A DNA stretch of 64,000 nt from Streptomyces pyxinicus (GTDB lineage: Bacteria > Actinomycetota > Actinomycetes > Streptomycetales > Streptomycetaceae), in NCBI RefSeq assembly GCF_024753135.1, contig NZ_JANUGP010000028.1, positions 38,565 through 102,564 of the forward strand, given 5' to 3'. The notes under the pieces were generated by a model. The model searched no databases. It was not told the DNA's origin and was given only the letters and a program-made list of their open reading frames with translations. Numbering within the stretch: position 1 is the first letter of the stretch; every line of letters begins with the position of its first letter. The position numbers were made by a program, and so were the translations under genes. Positions 16,203 through 25,117 of the stretch are shown here, one piece after another.

Positions 16203-17567
16203 TCACGCCGCCTTCGGCAGCCTCGGGGCCGGGTCCGCCGTGTGCAGGGAGCCGGTGGCGCCCAGGTCGGTGAGGAGGGCGGTGGCGGCGCGGTGGGCCG
16301 AGTGCAGGGCGCCCTGGACCGTACTGGTGTCGCGGTGGTCGCCGCAGACGTACAGGCCGGCCATGAGCCGCACCGGGCGGCGCAGGTCGTGCGGCGGGCG
16401 CATGGTCGGCACCGCCTGCGGGGTGTGGTGCACCGCCAGCGTCTCCCAGCGGCGCGTGGAGGTGCCGTAGAGCCGGGCGAGGTGGGTGCGGACGGCGGCG
16501 TCGAGGTCCTGCGGCGGAGTTCCCAGCACCGTCGAGGAGATCAGCGTCCGGCCCGCCGGTGCCCGGGTCGGGTCCACGGTGCTCAGCACCGCCGTGTGCG
16601 CCACCGGGCCGCCCCGGTCCGCGTCCAGCAGCAGCGAGGCGCCCGTGGCGAACGCCGCCGCCGGATCGTCGGTGGTGTGGTGCACCACCGTCACCGGGTG
16701 GAAGTCCGGCACCCGCAGCCCCGGCAGCAGCTCCGCCGCCGCCCGCGCGTCCGTGGCCAGCAGCACCGCCCGGCACCGCACCCGGCCGTGCTCGGCGGTG
16801 GTCACCGAGGTCGTGGCCACGGAGGTGACCCGGACGCCGGTGCGCACCGTGCCCGGCGGCAGCGCCCGCGCCAGCAGCTCCGGCAGCACGTCCGCGCCCC
16901 CCTCCGGGATCGCCAGCCGCCCCCCGGCGAAGGCCCGCAGCGCCAGGTCGGCACACCGGCTTGACGTGCTCAGCTCCGGGTCGCACAGCAGCGCGGCGAG
17001 CAGCGGGCGCAGAAAGCCCTCGATGGTCCGGGCCGGCACCCCGCGCCGGGCGAGCGCCTGCCCGGCCGGCAGCTCCGGGCGGGACAGCAGCCGTTCGACC
17101 GGCGCCGTGGCGATCCGGCCCAGCGCGGCGCCCAGCCGGGCCTGGTCCACCGCGCCGCCCACCGGCGCCCCGGTCCGCCCCGGCGGCACCGCCCCGCCCC
17201 TGGGGGCGCTCGCCAGGGCGCGTACCGCATGCAATGCGCCCCTCGCGCTCCCGCCGCCCGCCGGGGCGCCCGCGCGCTGGGCGCGGCCGTCCCGGTGCAG
17301 CAGCACGCCGGGCGCGAACCGGCGCAGGGGCAGGGCGTCCAGGCCCGGGGTCAGGCGCAGTTCGGGGGAGGACGTGGACAGCAGCTGTCCGACGCGGTCG
17401 AGCCGGAAGCCGTCGATCTTCTCCGTCGACATCCGGCCGCCGGTGTAGGGGGCGGCCTCCAGGACCGCCGTGGTGATTCCTGCGCTGGTCAGCCGATGAG
17501 CCGCCGAGAGTCCGGCGATCCCGGCTCCCACGATGACGACGTCCACCTGGTACGCGGGCTCAAGCAC
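16203..17567 (-). CDS. FAD-dependent amine oxidase / phytoene-desaturase-like oxidoreductase
   Basis: A 454-residue flavoprotein. The dinucleotide fold is VDVVIVGAGIAGLSAAHRL at residues 8-26, followed by the acidic ribose-binding E36 and the GGR loop (YTGGRMST). The C-terminus has the FAD-contacting GLYVCGDHRDTSTVQGALHSA. The family includes protoporphyrinogen oxidases, phytoene desaturases and monoamine oxidases, and the substrate cannot be decided from sequence. The start is GTG at 17567 behind AGGAGGGG. Four copies of an octamer lie 130-180 bp upstream and may control it. Confidence 0.82.
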   Translation of the reverse strand: MLEPAYQVDVVIVGAGIAGLSAAHRLTSAGITTAVLEAAPYTGGRMSTEKIDGFRLDRVGQLLSTSSPELRLTPGLDALPLRRFAPGVLLHRDGRAQRAGAPAGGGSARGALHAVRALASAPRGGAVPPGRTGAPVGGAVDQARLGAALGRIATAPVERLLSRPELPAGQALARRGVPARTIEGFLRPLLAALLCDPELSTSSRCADLALRAFAGGRLAIPEGGADVLPELLARALPPGTVRTGVRVTSVATTSVTTAEHGRVRCRAVLLATDARAAAELLPGLRVPDFHPVTVVHHTTDDPAAAFATGASLLLDADRGGPVAHTAVLSTVDPTRAPAGRTLISSTVLGTPPQDLDAAVRTHLARLYGTSTRRWETLAVHHTPQAVPTMRPPHDLRRPVRLMAGLYVCGDHRDTSTVQGALHSAHRAATALLTDLGATGSLHTADPAPRLPKAA

Positions 17568-17693
17568 GAGGCCCCTCCTGTGGTTGCGCGGCCGGTGGAG
17601 GCGTCATGCCCCCAACTGGCTCCGGGGATACCCGAGTTCGGCTTGAGGGTAGGCCCGCTACCGGTCAGTAGCAGTCGCGCATCGACAGAGCAC

Positions 17694-17747
17694 GGTCGCA
17701 TGGAGGTCGCATACGGTCACATTCGTTCGCAGCCGTTACGGTCACAT
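17694..17747 (-). promoter_or_regulatory. Four direct repeats of GGTCRCAT
   Basis: The octamer occurs at 17694, 17705, 17715 and 17740 (GGTCGCAT twice, then GGTCACAT twice). The first three are spaced 11 and 10 bp, one helical turn, and the fourth 25 bp on. They sit in the 234-bp gap upstream of the FAD oxidoreductase gene, so a cooperative regulator binding along one DNA face is a fair guess. No regulator is identified. Confidence 0.55.
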
Positions 17748-17801
17748 CCGGAGCCCGGCGAGACCACCGCCCGGCACCGCCGACCCCGGCCGCCCCGCCG
17801 C

Positions 17802-18698
17802 TCACCCCGCCGCGCGGATCGCCTCGTCGATGCCGGGGAACGCGAACCGGAACCCCGACTCCAACAGCCGCCGCGGCACCACCCGCTGGCTGCCCAGCAC
17901 ATCCCCGGCCAGCTCGCCCAGCGCCGCCCGCAGCACCGGCGCGGGCACCGGGAACGGCGTCGGCCGGTGCAGCACCCGCCCCATCGCCGCCGTGACCTCA
18001 CGGTTCGTCAGCGGCTCGGGCGCCGTCAGGTTGAACGGCCCCGACAGACCCTCGGTCTCGATCAGATGCCGGATCGCGGCCACCTCGTCGTGCAGCGCGA
18101 TGTACGACCAGTACTGCCGCCCGTCGCCCAGCCGCCCCCCGAGCCCCGCCCGGAACAGCGGGAACAGCCGCCCCCACGCCCCGCCGCCGCGCGCCACGAC
18201 CAGCCCCGTGCGCGCGAACACCGTCCGGATGCCGGCCTCCCGCACCGGCTCCGCCGCCTCCTCCCACTCCACGCACAGCCCCGGCAGGAACCCGTCGCCC
18301 GGCGCGGCGCTCTCGTCCACCGCCCGGTCGCCGGTGTCGCCGTAGAAGCCGATCGCGCTGCCGCCCACGAACACCCGCGGCGGCTCCGGGAGCGCGGCCG
18401 CCGCCTCCGCCAGCGTGGCCGTGCCCAGCACCCGGCTCTCCCGCAGCAGCCGCTTGTACTCCGGCGTCCAGCGCCGGTCGCCGATCCCCGCCCCGGCCAG
18501 GTTCACCACCGCGTCGCAGCCGATCAGCCCGGCCGCGTCCACCGACTGCCGGGCCGGGTCCCAGCGCACCTCCCCGGGGCCCCGGGGCGCCCGGCGCACC
18601 AGCCGTACCACCTCGTGCCCGTCGGCGGTCAGGGACCGCACCAGAGCGCTGCCGATCAGACCGGACGCGCCGGCCACCGCGATACGTGAACGTTCCAT
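17802..18698 (-). CDS. TIGR01777-type NAD-dependent epimerase
   Basis: A 298-residue member of the SDR superfamily often named YfcH or SulA-like. The N-terminal nucleotide motif is VAGASGLIGSALVRSL (residues 8-23), LAGAGIGDRRW is the family signature near 68-78, and FVGGSAIGFYGDTGDR follows near 110. The C-terminal DUF1731 region shows PVPAPVLRAALGELAGDVLGSQRVVPRRL. Its substrate is unknown. The ATG at 18698 is the natural N-terminus. It faces a GNAT gene across an 82-bp divergent gap. Confidence 0.9.
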   Translation of the reverse strand: MERSRIAVAGASGLIGSALVRSLTADGHEVVRLVRRAPRGPGEVRWDPARQSVDAAGLIGCDAVVNLAGAGIGDRRWTPEYKRLLRESRVLGTATLAEAAAALPEPPRVFVGGSAIGFYGDTGDRAVDESAAPGDGFLPGLCVEWEEAAEPVREAGIRTVFARTGLVVARGGGAWGRLFPLFRAGLGGRLGDGRQYWSYIALHDEVAAIRHLIETEGLSGPFNLTAPEPLTNREVTAAMGRVLHRPTPFPVPAPVLRAALGELAGDVLGSQRVVPRRLLESGFRFAFPGIDEAIRAAG

Positions 18699-18780
18699 GA
18701 CCCCAGCATCCCCCCACGGCCGCGCGCAACGCCCCCGAACCCGCCGCGGCCGCCCCGGACGCCCGCCGTAGGGTGACGTC

Positions 18781-19305
18781 ATGTCCGAGCCGCCCATACC
18801 CACCGAGCCGGTCCTGCGCGCGGCCCGCCCCGCCGACGACGCGGAGCTGGCCGCCCTCGACCGGGCCACCTGGTCCCCGCTGCACGCGGTCGTCCCCGCG
18901 CCGGAGCCGCCGTACGCCCCCTTCTTCGACGAGCGGCACCAGCCGGCGGACTACCTCGTCGCCGAACGCGCCGGTGTCCCCGGATCGCCCGCCCGCCTCG
19001 TCGGGTACATCCGCCTCGCGCACCCGACCCCGCTCGCCTCCAACGCGCACGTCCTCGCCGTACAGGGCTTCGCCGTCGCCGAGGAGGCCCGCGGGCTCGG
19101 CGTCGGGCGCGCGCTGGTGCGGGCCGCCGTCGAGGAGGCGCGCCGGCGCGGCGCACGCCGGCTCACCCTGCGCGTCCTCGGCCACAACACCCCGGCCCGG
19201 GCCCTCTACGAGTCCGAGGGCTTCACCGTGGAGGGCGTCCAGCCCGAGGAGTTCCACCTCGACGGCGGCTACGTCGACGACGTCCTCATGGGCCGTCGGG
19301 TGTGA
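18781..19305 (+). CDS. GNAT-family N-acetyltransferase
   Basis: A 174-residue acetyl-CoA-dependent transferase. Motif A is visible as VQGFAVAEEARGLGVGRALVRAAVEEARRRG-type sequence at about residues 98-125, with the R/QxxGxG/A signature ARGLGVGRA; motif B is NTPARALYESEGF near 140-152. The acceptor is not predictable. The ATG at 18781 has only a weak GGGTGA site upstream. It converges on the ligase gene at 19349, with 43 bp between them. Confidence 0.88.
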   Translation: MSEPPIPTEPVLRAARPADDAELAALDRATWSPLHAVVPAPEPPYAPFFDERHQPADYLVAERAGVPGSPARLVGYIRLAHPTPLASNAHVLAVQGFAVAEEARGLGVGRALVRAAVEEARRRGARRLTLRVLGHNTPARALYESEGFTVEGVQPEEFHLDGGYVDDVLMGRRV

Positions 19306-19348
19306 GACGCGGGGCGGTCCGACGAGCGCCAGGCCCCCGCGCGCGGGC

Positions 19349-20749
19349 TCAGCCGGTCCGCGTGTAGCGGTGCTTCACGCCGACCGGGAAGTACTCGGGG
19401 TCGCCGTGCGAGCGCAGCCGCACCAGAGGCGGCTGGAGTTCGGCGGGGACGTAGTGCGCGTACTCGCTGTTCTGCTCGCGCAGCGCGGCGAGGAGCGAGT
19501 CCGAGGTCCCCTCCGTCCGGACCTCGGCCGGGGAGTGGCCCGGAGCGACCTCCGCGGTGACGCGCAGCCGGGGCCGTTCGCCGTCCTGGATCTCCATGAC
19601 GAACTTCCCGGTGAGATACGGGTAGCAGCCGTCCCGCTCCAGGCCCGCCGCGATGGTCTCGGGGAAGATGTTGGCGCCGTACATGGACAGGGCGAACAGC
19701 GGGCGGCCGAAGAGCCAGACATGCGGAGCCGCCGCACCCGGGGCTGCCGGGGGTACCGGAACGGCCGCCCGCGCGCACCGCTCGGCCAGCGCCTCCCGGC
19801 TCGCCGCCCCTCCCGTGTCGCCCAGCGTGTAGCGCACCAGGGGCACCACGCCGTCCGTGGTCAGGAAGAGTTCGCCGTCCACCGAGTCGAAGTGACGCAG
19901 GGCCGGGTCGTACTCCATCAGGGACGGCAGCCGTTCGGAGCCGAACACGGCCGGGGCCGCTCCCGCCGTGGCGGAGACGGCGCGGCGCAGCCGAATGCTC
20001 GCCGGGGTCTCGTAGGCGAGCACACCGGCGTCCGCGGTGCCGTAGAGCCCGGCGGTGGCCGTCTCGGGACTGACGATGCCCGCGCGCTCACACACCGTGT
20101 CGCGCCAGGTCTCGCTGAACACCTCGCCGGCGAACACGAGGTGCATGCCGTAGCGCTCCCAGGGCACGCCGGCGGCCCGTCCCGCGTCGACCACGTCCTT
20201 CAGGAACGGCGGATAGCCCAGCAGGACGGTCTGCTCGGCGAGCGGAGCCAGTGACCGGACGGCCCGCAGCACGGCCGTGACATCGTTGCCGGGTGCCGCG
20301 ACGGTCAGGATCAGCCCGGTCCGCGCCAGGTGCTGGAGGCACTGGAGCGTGTAGAGGCCGCCGACCCAGGAGCCGAGGGGGAAGCAGACCACGGCGAGGG
20401 TGTGACGCCTGTCCGCGCCGAAGGTTCCGGCCAGTACGCGGCGGAAGGGCGTGGCCGCGTTCTCCTCGTCGTCGAGGCGGCGCGGCCAGACCGTGGGCGT
20501 GCCGGACGAGCCGGAGGACATCGACACCATCTGCACGGTGCGCGGGTCGCCGTCGCGGCACCGCTCGGCGAGCGGGAAGGCGTTGATGTAGCCGGGCTTG
20601 TCCATGGCGGGCAGGCCGGACAGGTCCGAGGGCTGCAACGCCGAGGCGTCGACACCCCGTTCCGCCAGGAAGCGCCGATAGGCGGGGACGGTCCGCGCCG
20701 CCCCCGCGGCGAATCGTCCCCAGCGTGCGATGCCCGCGCTGTCGCTCAT
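19349..20749 (-). CDS. Adenylate-forming ligase of the PaaK / F390-synthetase type
   Basis: A 466-residue stand-alone enzyme that should activate a carboxylate as an adenylate. The P-loop-like motif is MSSGSSGTPTVWPRR near residue 75; GLYGTADAGVLAYET near 235 and LTTDGVVPLVRYTLGDTGG near 300 match the phenylacetate-CoA ligase family. The substrate is unknown, and no thioesterase, carrier protein or dehydrogenase partner is adjacent. I prefer the ATG at 20749; a reading from 20845 adds 32 Ala/Thr-rich residues with no family support. The nearest gene on this strand is the MarP-like protease upstream, 177 bp away. Confidence 0.78.
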   Translation of the reverse strand: MSDSAGIARWGRFAAGAARTVPAYRRFLAERGVDASALQPSDLSGLPAMDKPGYINAFPLAERCRDGDPRTVQMVSMSSGSSGTPTVWPRRLDDEENAATPFRRVLAGTFGADRRHTLAVVCFPLGSWVGGLYTLQCLQHLARTGLILTVAAPGNDVTAVLRAVRSLAPLAEQTVLLGYPPFLKDVVDAGRAAGVPWERYGMHLVFAGEVFSETWRDTVCERAGIVSPETATAGLYGTADAGVLAYETPASIRLRRAVSATAGAAPAVFGSERLPSLMEYDPALRHFDSVDGELFLTTDGVVPLVRYTLGDTGGAASREALAERCARAAVPVPPAAPGAAAPHVWLFGRPLFALSMYGANIFPETIAAGLERDGCYPYLTGKFVMEIQDGERPRLRVTAEVAPGHSPAEVRTEGTSDSLLAALREQNSEYAHYVPAELQPPLVRLRSHGDPEYFPVGVKHRYTRTG

Positions 20750-20926
20750 CTTCTCGGCGTCCTCGTCCGTACTCGTCGTTCCGGCGGCGGCTGCCGCGGT
20801 GGCCGCGGTGCCGTGCTCCACCGGCTGGGTGCCCACCCTAGGCACGCCGACGACGCGGAGACGGGGCCGGGACGGGGAAGTGTGCGCGGTGAGGACAGAG
20901 GCCTGCGCCGCCCGACCGGGCTGGCC

Positions 20927-22111
20927 CTAGGAGTCGACCAGTTCGCCCGTGTCCACCGGGGCCGTCGCCGTGGCGCCGGCGCGGGCGTCGGCCGCCACCT
21001 CGGCCGCCGTCAGTACGTACCCCGTCGCGGCGTCCGAGGTGGAGCGGGCGAAGACCACCCCGAACACCCGGCCGTCCGTGGTCAGCAGCGGTCCGCCCGA
21101 GTTGCCCGGCCGGACCGTGGAGCGGACCGAGTAGATCTCCCGGGTGACCGCGCGGTCGTTGTAGATGTTCTGCCCCGTCGCCCGCACCCGGCCCGCCACC
21201 GTCGCCGCCTGGAGGTTCAGCGCGCCGTCCTGCGGATAGCCGGCCACCACCGCCGAGTCCCCGCGCACCGCGCTCGTGTCGAACCGCAGCACCGGCGCCC
21301 GCAGCCCCGGCACGTACAGCACCGCCACGTCCCGGTCCGGGTCGAAGAGCACCACCCGCGCCTCGTACGACCGCCCGACCCCGCCCACCCGCACGGTCGG
21401 CCGGTCGATGCCCGCCACCACGTGCGCGTTGGTCATCACATGCCGGGCGGAGTAGACGAAGCCGCTGCCCTCCCGGCCCTCCGCGCCCGCCGCGCCCTCG
21501 ATCTTCACCGTGCTCAGCCGGGCCGCGCGCGCCGCCGCCGGGGTCACGCTGTCCCCGGTGGGCTCGGGCACCCGCGCCGTCGACTCGTTCTCGAACGGGT
21601 TGAACACCTGCGGAAAACCGGCCTCGGTCAGCGCCGAGGTGGCCCGGGAGAACCACGCCGGTGTGGCGTCCGGCATCGCCCGCTGCACCGCGCCCAGCAA
21701 CGCCGAGTCCCGGATCGCCGTACCCAGCGTCTGCGCCGGGGCCGCGCCCAGCACGCTCGCCGCCACCCAGGCCACGATCAGCACCGCCACCGAGTTCGCC
21801 GCCGCGCCGCCCAGCCCGTCCGCCACCCGCAGTGGCCCCCGGTCCAGCTCGCCGCGCAGCCGCAGCGCCAGCCGGCCCGCCAGCTCGTGCCCCGCCACCG
21901 CCGGCACCAGCACCGTCAGCACCGCGAGCACCGTCGCCCCCGCCGAACCGCGCGCCGCCATACCCGCCACCCACGGCAGCGCCCACACGCCGACGGCCGC
22001 GCCGCCGACGAACCCGGCGAGCGACACGCATCCGGCCACCAGCCCACGCCGGTAGCCCGACACCGCGTAACCGAGCATCAGGAGCACCAGCACCAGGTCG
22101 AGCAGGTCCAC
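20927..22111 (-). CDS. MarP-like membrane serine protease (CvpA-type helices plus trypsin domain)
   Basis: A 394-residue protein with four N-terminal transmembrane helices (about 5-20, 25-50, 60-75, 103-123) resembling colicin V production protein, and an extracytoplasmic chymotrypsin-fold domain. The catalytic triad is His230 (TNAHVVAG), Asp261 (DPDRDVAVL) and Ser338 (RPGNSGGPL). The mycobacterial relative MarP is needed for acid resistance and processes a peptidoglycan hydrolase. Here the gene diverges from a peptidoglycan amidase gene, a suggestive but unproven pairing. The start is GTG at 22111. Confidence 0.9.
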   Translation of the reverse strand: MDLLDLVLVLLMLGYAVSGYRRGLVAGCVSLAGFVGGAAVGVWALPWVAGMAARGSAGATVLAVLTVLVPAVAGHELAGRLALRLRGELDRGPLRVADGLGGAAANSVAVLIVAWVAASVLGAAPAQTLGTAIRDSALLGAVQRAMPDATPAWFSRATSALTEAGFPQVFNPFENESTARVPEPTGDSVTPAAARAARLSTVKIEGAAGAEGREGSGFVYSARHVMTNAHVVAGIDRPTVRVGGVGRSYEARVVLFDPDRDVAVLYVPGLRAPVLRFDTSAVRGDSAVVAGYPQDGALNLQAATVAGRVRATGQNIYNDRAVTREIYSVRSTVRPGNSGGPLLTTDGRVFGVVFARSTSDAATGYVLTAAEVAADARAGATATAPVDTGELVDS

Positions 22112-22267
22112 ACAGCCGCCTTTCCGTCACCGGCACCGGGCGGCCACCGGGTGGTGCGCCGGCCACGCGTGCCTGTACCTCCGGAAACGTCCCGGACCAG
22201 GACGATGGTTCCACCAGGTGGCACAGTGCACATCGCGGGCACCGCACACCGCCCCGACAGTGGGGGC

Positions 22268-23131
22268 ATGCGTGTCCTCCGAACAGCGCCCCGGTGGCCG
22301 GGGCGGCGCATCCGCGCCCTCCTGACGCTGCTGTGCTGTCTGCCCGGCCTCACCGCCGCCGGGGCGCTCGCCCTGTGTGTCCGGGGCGTGGAGCACTCCG
22401 CCGCCACCCGCCTCGACCGCACCGCGGGCCTGCGCGCCCCCGCGTCCGCCCACCGCGCGCCCCGGCCGCGCATCCTGCCCCGCGCCGCCTGGCTGGACCG
22501 CGCCACCGCGCACGCCCAGCCGCCGCCGCGCTACGACGACCGGGTCGTCGCCGTCTTCGTGCACCACACCGACTCGCCCAACGGGTACGCCTGCGCGGAC
22601 GCGCCCCGGATCATCCGGCACCTGTACTCCGGCCAGACCGGCGTCCGCGGCTGGGACGACATCGGCTACAACTTCCTCGTCGACCGCTGCGGCACCCTCT
22701 ACGAGGGCCGGGCCGGCGGCGTCGACCGGGCCGTCACCGGCGCCCACGCCCAGGGGTTCAACCACCGCACCGCCGGCATCGCCGCGCTCGGCACCTTCAC
22801 CGCCGGTGTGCCCGTGCCGCAGGCCATGACCGACGCGATCGCCGCCCTGGCCGCCTGGAAGCTCGGCCTCGCCGACGTCGACCCGCGCGGTCGGACCCGG
22901 CTCGTCTCCAGCAACGGCCTCAGCCGCTACCGGGCCGGTGCCACCGCCGCCCTGCCCGCGGTGGCCGGACACGACGCCGGCTTCCGCACCAGCTGCCCCG
23001 GCGCCGCCCTGACCGCCCGGCTGCCCGCCATCCGGGCGACCGCGGCCCGCCTCCAGGGGCGCACGCCCGCGCCGCCGGTACCGGCCGGGGCGGGCTCTCA
23101 CTCCCGGAACCGGTCCCAGAGCCGCGGATAG
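22268..23131 (+). CDS. Secreted N-acetylmuramoyl-L-alanine amidase (PGRP domain)
   Basis: A 287-residue exported protein. After an arginine-rich start there is one hydrophobic segment (ALLTLLCCLPGLTAAGALALC, about 17-37), then a peptidoglycan-recognition/amidase_2 domain from about 70 to 270. Zinc-site candidates are the His pair in AVFVHHTDS, and VAGHDAGFRTSCPG near the C-terminus has the last His and Cys. The family cleaves the bond between muramic acid and the stem peptide. It diverges from the MarP-like protease, and its last 34 bp overlap the convergent DUF4240 gene. Confidence 0.9.
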   Translation: MRVLRTAPRWPGRRIRALLTLLCCLPGLTAAGALALCVRGVEHSAATRLDRTAGLRAPASAHRAPRPRILPRAAWLDRATAHAQPPPRYDDRVVAVFVHHTDSPNGYACADAPRIIRHLYSGQTGVRGWDDIGYNFLVDRCGTLYEGRAGGVDRAVTGAHAQGFNHRTAGIAALGTFTAGVPVPQAMTDAIAALAAWKLGLADVDPRGRTRLVSSNGLSRYRAGATAALPAVAGHDAGFRTSCPGAALTARLPAIRATAARLQGRTPAPPVPAGAGSHSRNRSQSRG

Positions 23132-23616
23132 CGTTCGGCGAGCGCCCGCTCGTCCTCGAAGTCCACCGGGGTGCCCGCCGGCTCGGCCGGTGCCGGGGCG
23201 ATGCCCAGGTCCGGGGCGACCGTCCCGGTCAGCTGCTCGTACGCCTCGTCCGCCGCGTACCCCAGGTCCTCCGCGTCGCCGTCGAACTCCTCGTCGAAGT
23301 CCGCCAGCAGCTCCGCCAGCGCGTCCGGGTCGTGCAGGGCGCCCTCGAAGACCTCCCGGCCCTGGCCGATCAGCCAGCACCGGAAGAAGTCGAAGGCGTC
23401 GTCGCTGCAGCCGTCCAGCAGCACCCAGGCGGCACCCCACAGGTCCCAGCGGTAGGCGCGGTTGTAGCGGGCCTCGAAGTGCCGGGCGAAGTCCAGGACC
23501 AGGTCGGGATCCAGCCGCAGCAGCCGGTCCACCAGCACGTCGGCCTGCTCCTCCGGGTCGCCCTCGGCGGCCTCCCGACCGGCGTCGATCAGCTCCCAGA
23601 ACTCCGTCTCGTCCAT
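23098..23616 (-). CDS. DUF4240 protein
   Basis: A 172-residue acidic cytoplasmic protein. The N-terminus MDETEFWELIDAGREAAEG and the centre AYRWDLWGAAWVLLDGCSDDAFDFFRCWLIGQG are typical of the DUF4240 family, whose function is unknown. The ATG at 23616 is the only sensible start. The 3' end overlaps the amidase gene by 34 bp on the opposite strand. It is transcribed in the same direction as the WYL regulator 56 bp upstream and may share its promoter. Confidence 0.85.
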   Translation of the reverse strand: MDETEFWELIDAGREAAEGDPEEQADVLVDRLLRLDPDLVLDFARHFEARYNRAYRWDLWGAAWVLLDGCSDDAFDFFRCWLIGQGREVFEGALHDPDALAELLADFDEEFDGDAEDLGYAADEAYEQLTGTVAPDLGIAPAPAEPAGTPVDFEDERALAERYPRLWDRFRE

Positions 23617-23672
23617 CACGGCACCAGCATCGGGCCTGGGCCGGTGGCCCGCACGCGGAGTACCGCGAACCA

Positions 23673-24665
23673 TCACCGGACGCCCCCAACCCCGCCGCCG
23701 TACCGGGCCGCGAGCCGGGCGGCGTCGGCGGCGAACCGCTCCCGCAGCCCGGCCGGCGCCAGCACCTCCGCCTCCGGGCCGAGCGCGGTCAGCTGCGCGT
23801 GCGCGACCTCCTCCGACTCCACCGGCAGCGTCGCCGTCACCCACCCCTCGGCGTCCGGCCCGCCCGCGCCGGCCAGGCCCTCCCGGGCGGCCGGCGGATC
23901 CATCACGTGCGGCAGCCTGCGCACCCCGTCGGGCGACAGCCGTACGACCACCTCGGCGCGCAGCAACGACCGCGCGAACCGCTCCGCGTGCCCGGCCCAG
24001 TACCCCGGCAGATCGAACCCGGGCTCCCGGTCGAACCCCTCGTCGAGCACCTCGACACCGGTGAACCGGTCGATCCGATACGTCCGGAACCCGCCCCCGC
24101 CGACCACCCGCGCGCACAGATACCAGACCCCCGCCTTCAGCACGAGCCCGTACGGCTCCAGCGCCCGCTCCACTTCCCCGGCGCCGCGCCGGTAACGGGC
24201 CCCGACGCGCCGGTCCGCCCACACCGCCTCGGCGAGCGCGGGCAGCAGCACCGGCGTCTCCGGCTCCCGGAACCAGGCGGGCGCGTCCAGATGGAACCGC
24301 CGGGCGGCACTGTCCGGGGCGTCCCGCAGCGACGGCAGCAGGGCCGCGGACACCTTCAGCCGGGCCGCCGACGCCGCGTCCTCCAGCCCCATCTCCCGCA
24401 GCGCCCCCGGCACCCCGCTCAGGAACAGCGCCTCCGCCTCCCCCCGGGCCAGCCCCGTCAGCCGCGTCCGGTACCCCCCGACCAGCCGGTACCCACCAGC
24501 CCGCCCCCGGTCCGCGTACACCGGCACCCCCGCCTCCGACAACGCCTGCGCATCCCGCGTCACCGTCCGCTCCGACACCTCCAGCTCCCGCGCCAGCTCG
24601 GCAGCGGTCATCACCGGCCGTGCCTGAAGCAACAGAACCATCTTGATGAGGCGAGCCGCACGCAT
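23673..24665 (-). CDS. WYL-domain transcriptional regulator (YafY type)
   Basis: A 330-residue regulator. Residues 1-60 are a winged helix of the HTH_11 type (LIKMVLLLQARPVMTAAELARELEVSERTVTRDAQALSEAGVPV). The WYL-like domain (about 140-215) contains YGLVLKAGVWYLCARVVGG and RTYRIDRFTGVEVLDEGFDR, and a C-terminal WCX-like region follows. WYL domains are thought to bind nucleotide ligands or DNA strands. No target can be named. The start is ATG at 24665, and a long apparently gene-free stretch lies upstream. Confidence 0.88.
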   Translation of the reverse strand: MRAARLIKMVLLLQARPVMTAAELARELEVSERTVTRDAQALSEAGVPVYADRGRAGGYRLVGGYRTRLTGLARGEAEALFLSGVPGALREMGLEDAASAARLKVSAALLPSLRDAPDSAARRFHLDAPAWFREPETPVLLPALAEAVWADRRVGARYRRGAGEVERALEPYGLVLKAGVWYLCARVVGGGGFRTYRIDRFTGVEVLDEGFDREPGFDLPGYWAGHAERFARSLLRAEVVVRLSPDGVRRLPHVMDPPAAREGLAGAGGPDAEGWVTATLPVESEEVAHAQLTALGPEAEVLAPAGLRERFAADAARLAARYGGGVGGVR

Positions 24666-25060
24666 GGGGTCATGATGCCGGGGGGCACTGACAGGGGGCG
24701 GGGCGGACGGAGACGGCGGAAGAGGAACGCGCCGGTACGAAGAGTCCCGGAGTCGCGGAGCGGCGGACAGAACGCGCGGGAGCCTCTCGGAGCACGCGGC
24801 TCGTGTCCGCCCAGATGGCGCGCGACCAGGACCGAGGCGACCGGCGGCGCGGTCGCCACCGGCGGCGTGGTGCCGGGGTGACCGGTGTGACCAGGAGTGC
24901 CGAATCGCTGCGGCCGGCGGGCGGCGCCGGGCCGGCCGGTGGCGCCGGGCCGGGAAGACCGGCGCCACCCAGCCGGGGCGACCGCCGACCGCCGGCCGTC
25001 AGCCCGCGTGACCGCCCGCGTCACCCCGGCGCGGCCGTAATCCCGGCCGGCCACGCACAC
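24666..25060. other. Gene-free stretch upstream of the WYL regulator
   Basis: About 395 bases that hold no convincing gene on either strand; the open frames here are antisense extensions of neighbours. The sequence is rich in imperfect GCGCCGG and CCGGCGG iterations around 24915-24965. It must contain the promoter of the WYL regulator, but no clear -10/-35 pair was recognised. Confidence 0.5.
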
Positions 25061-25103
25061 GCGTGCGGCGGGGAGAAGGGCGCCCCCTCTCCCCGCCGCA
25101 CGC
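25061..25103 (-). terminator. Terminator of aceE
   Basis: Perfect 16-bp arms (25061-25076 and 25088-25103, GCGTGCGGCGGGGAGA and complement) with an 11-base loop, starting 14 bp after the aceE stop on the minus strand. Confidence 0.9.
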
Positions 25104-25117
25104 GAGCGTTCGCCGGA

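Noticed and set aside
24915..24965. Short iterated CCGGCGG/GCGCCGG sequence, considered as CRISPR or tandem repeat array
   Set aside because: Units are irregular, a few bases long and explained by base composition; no spacer-repeat pattern.
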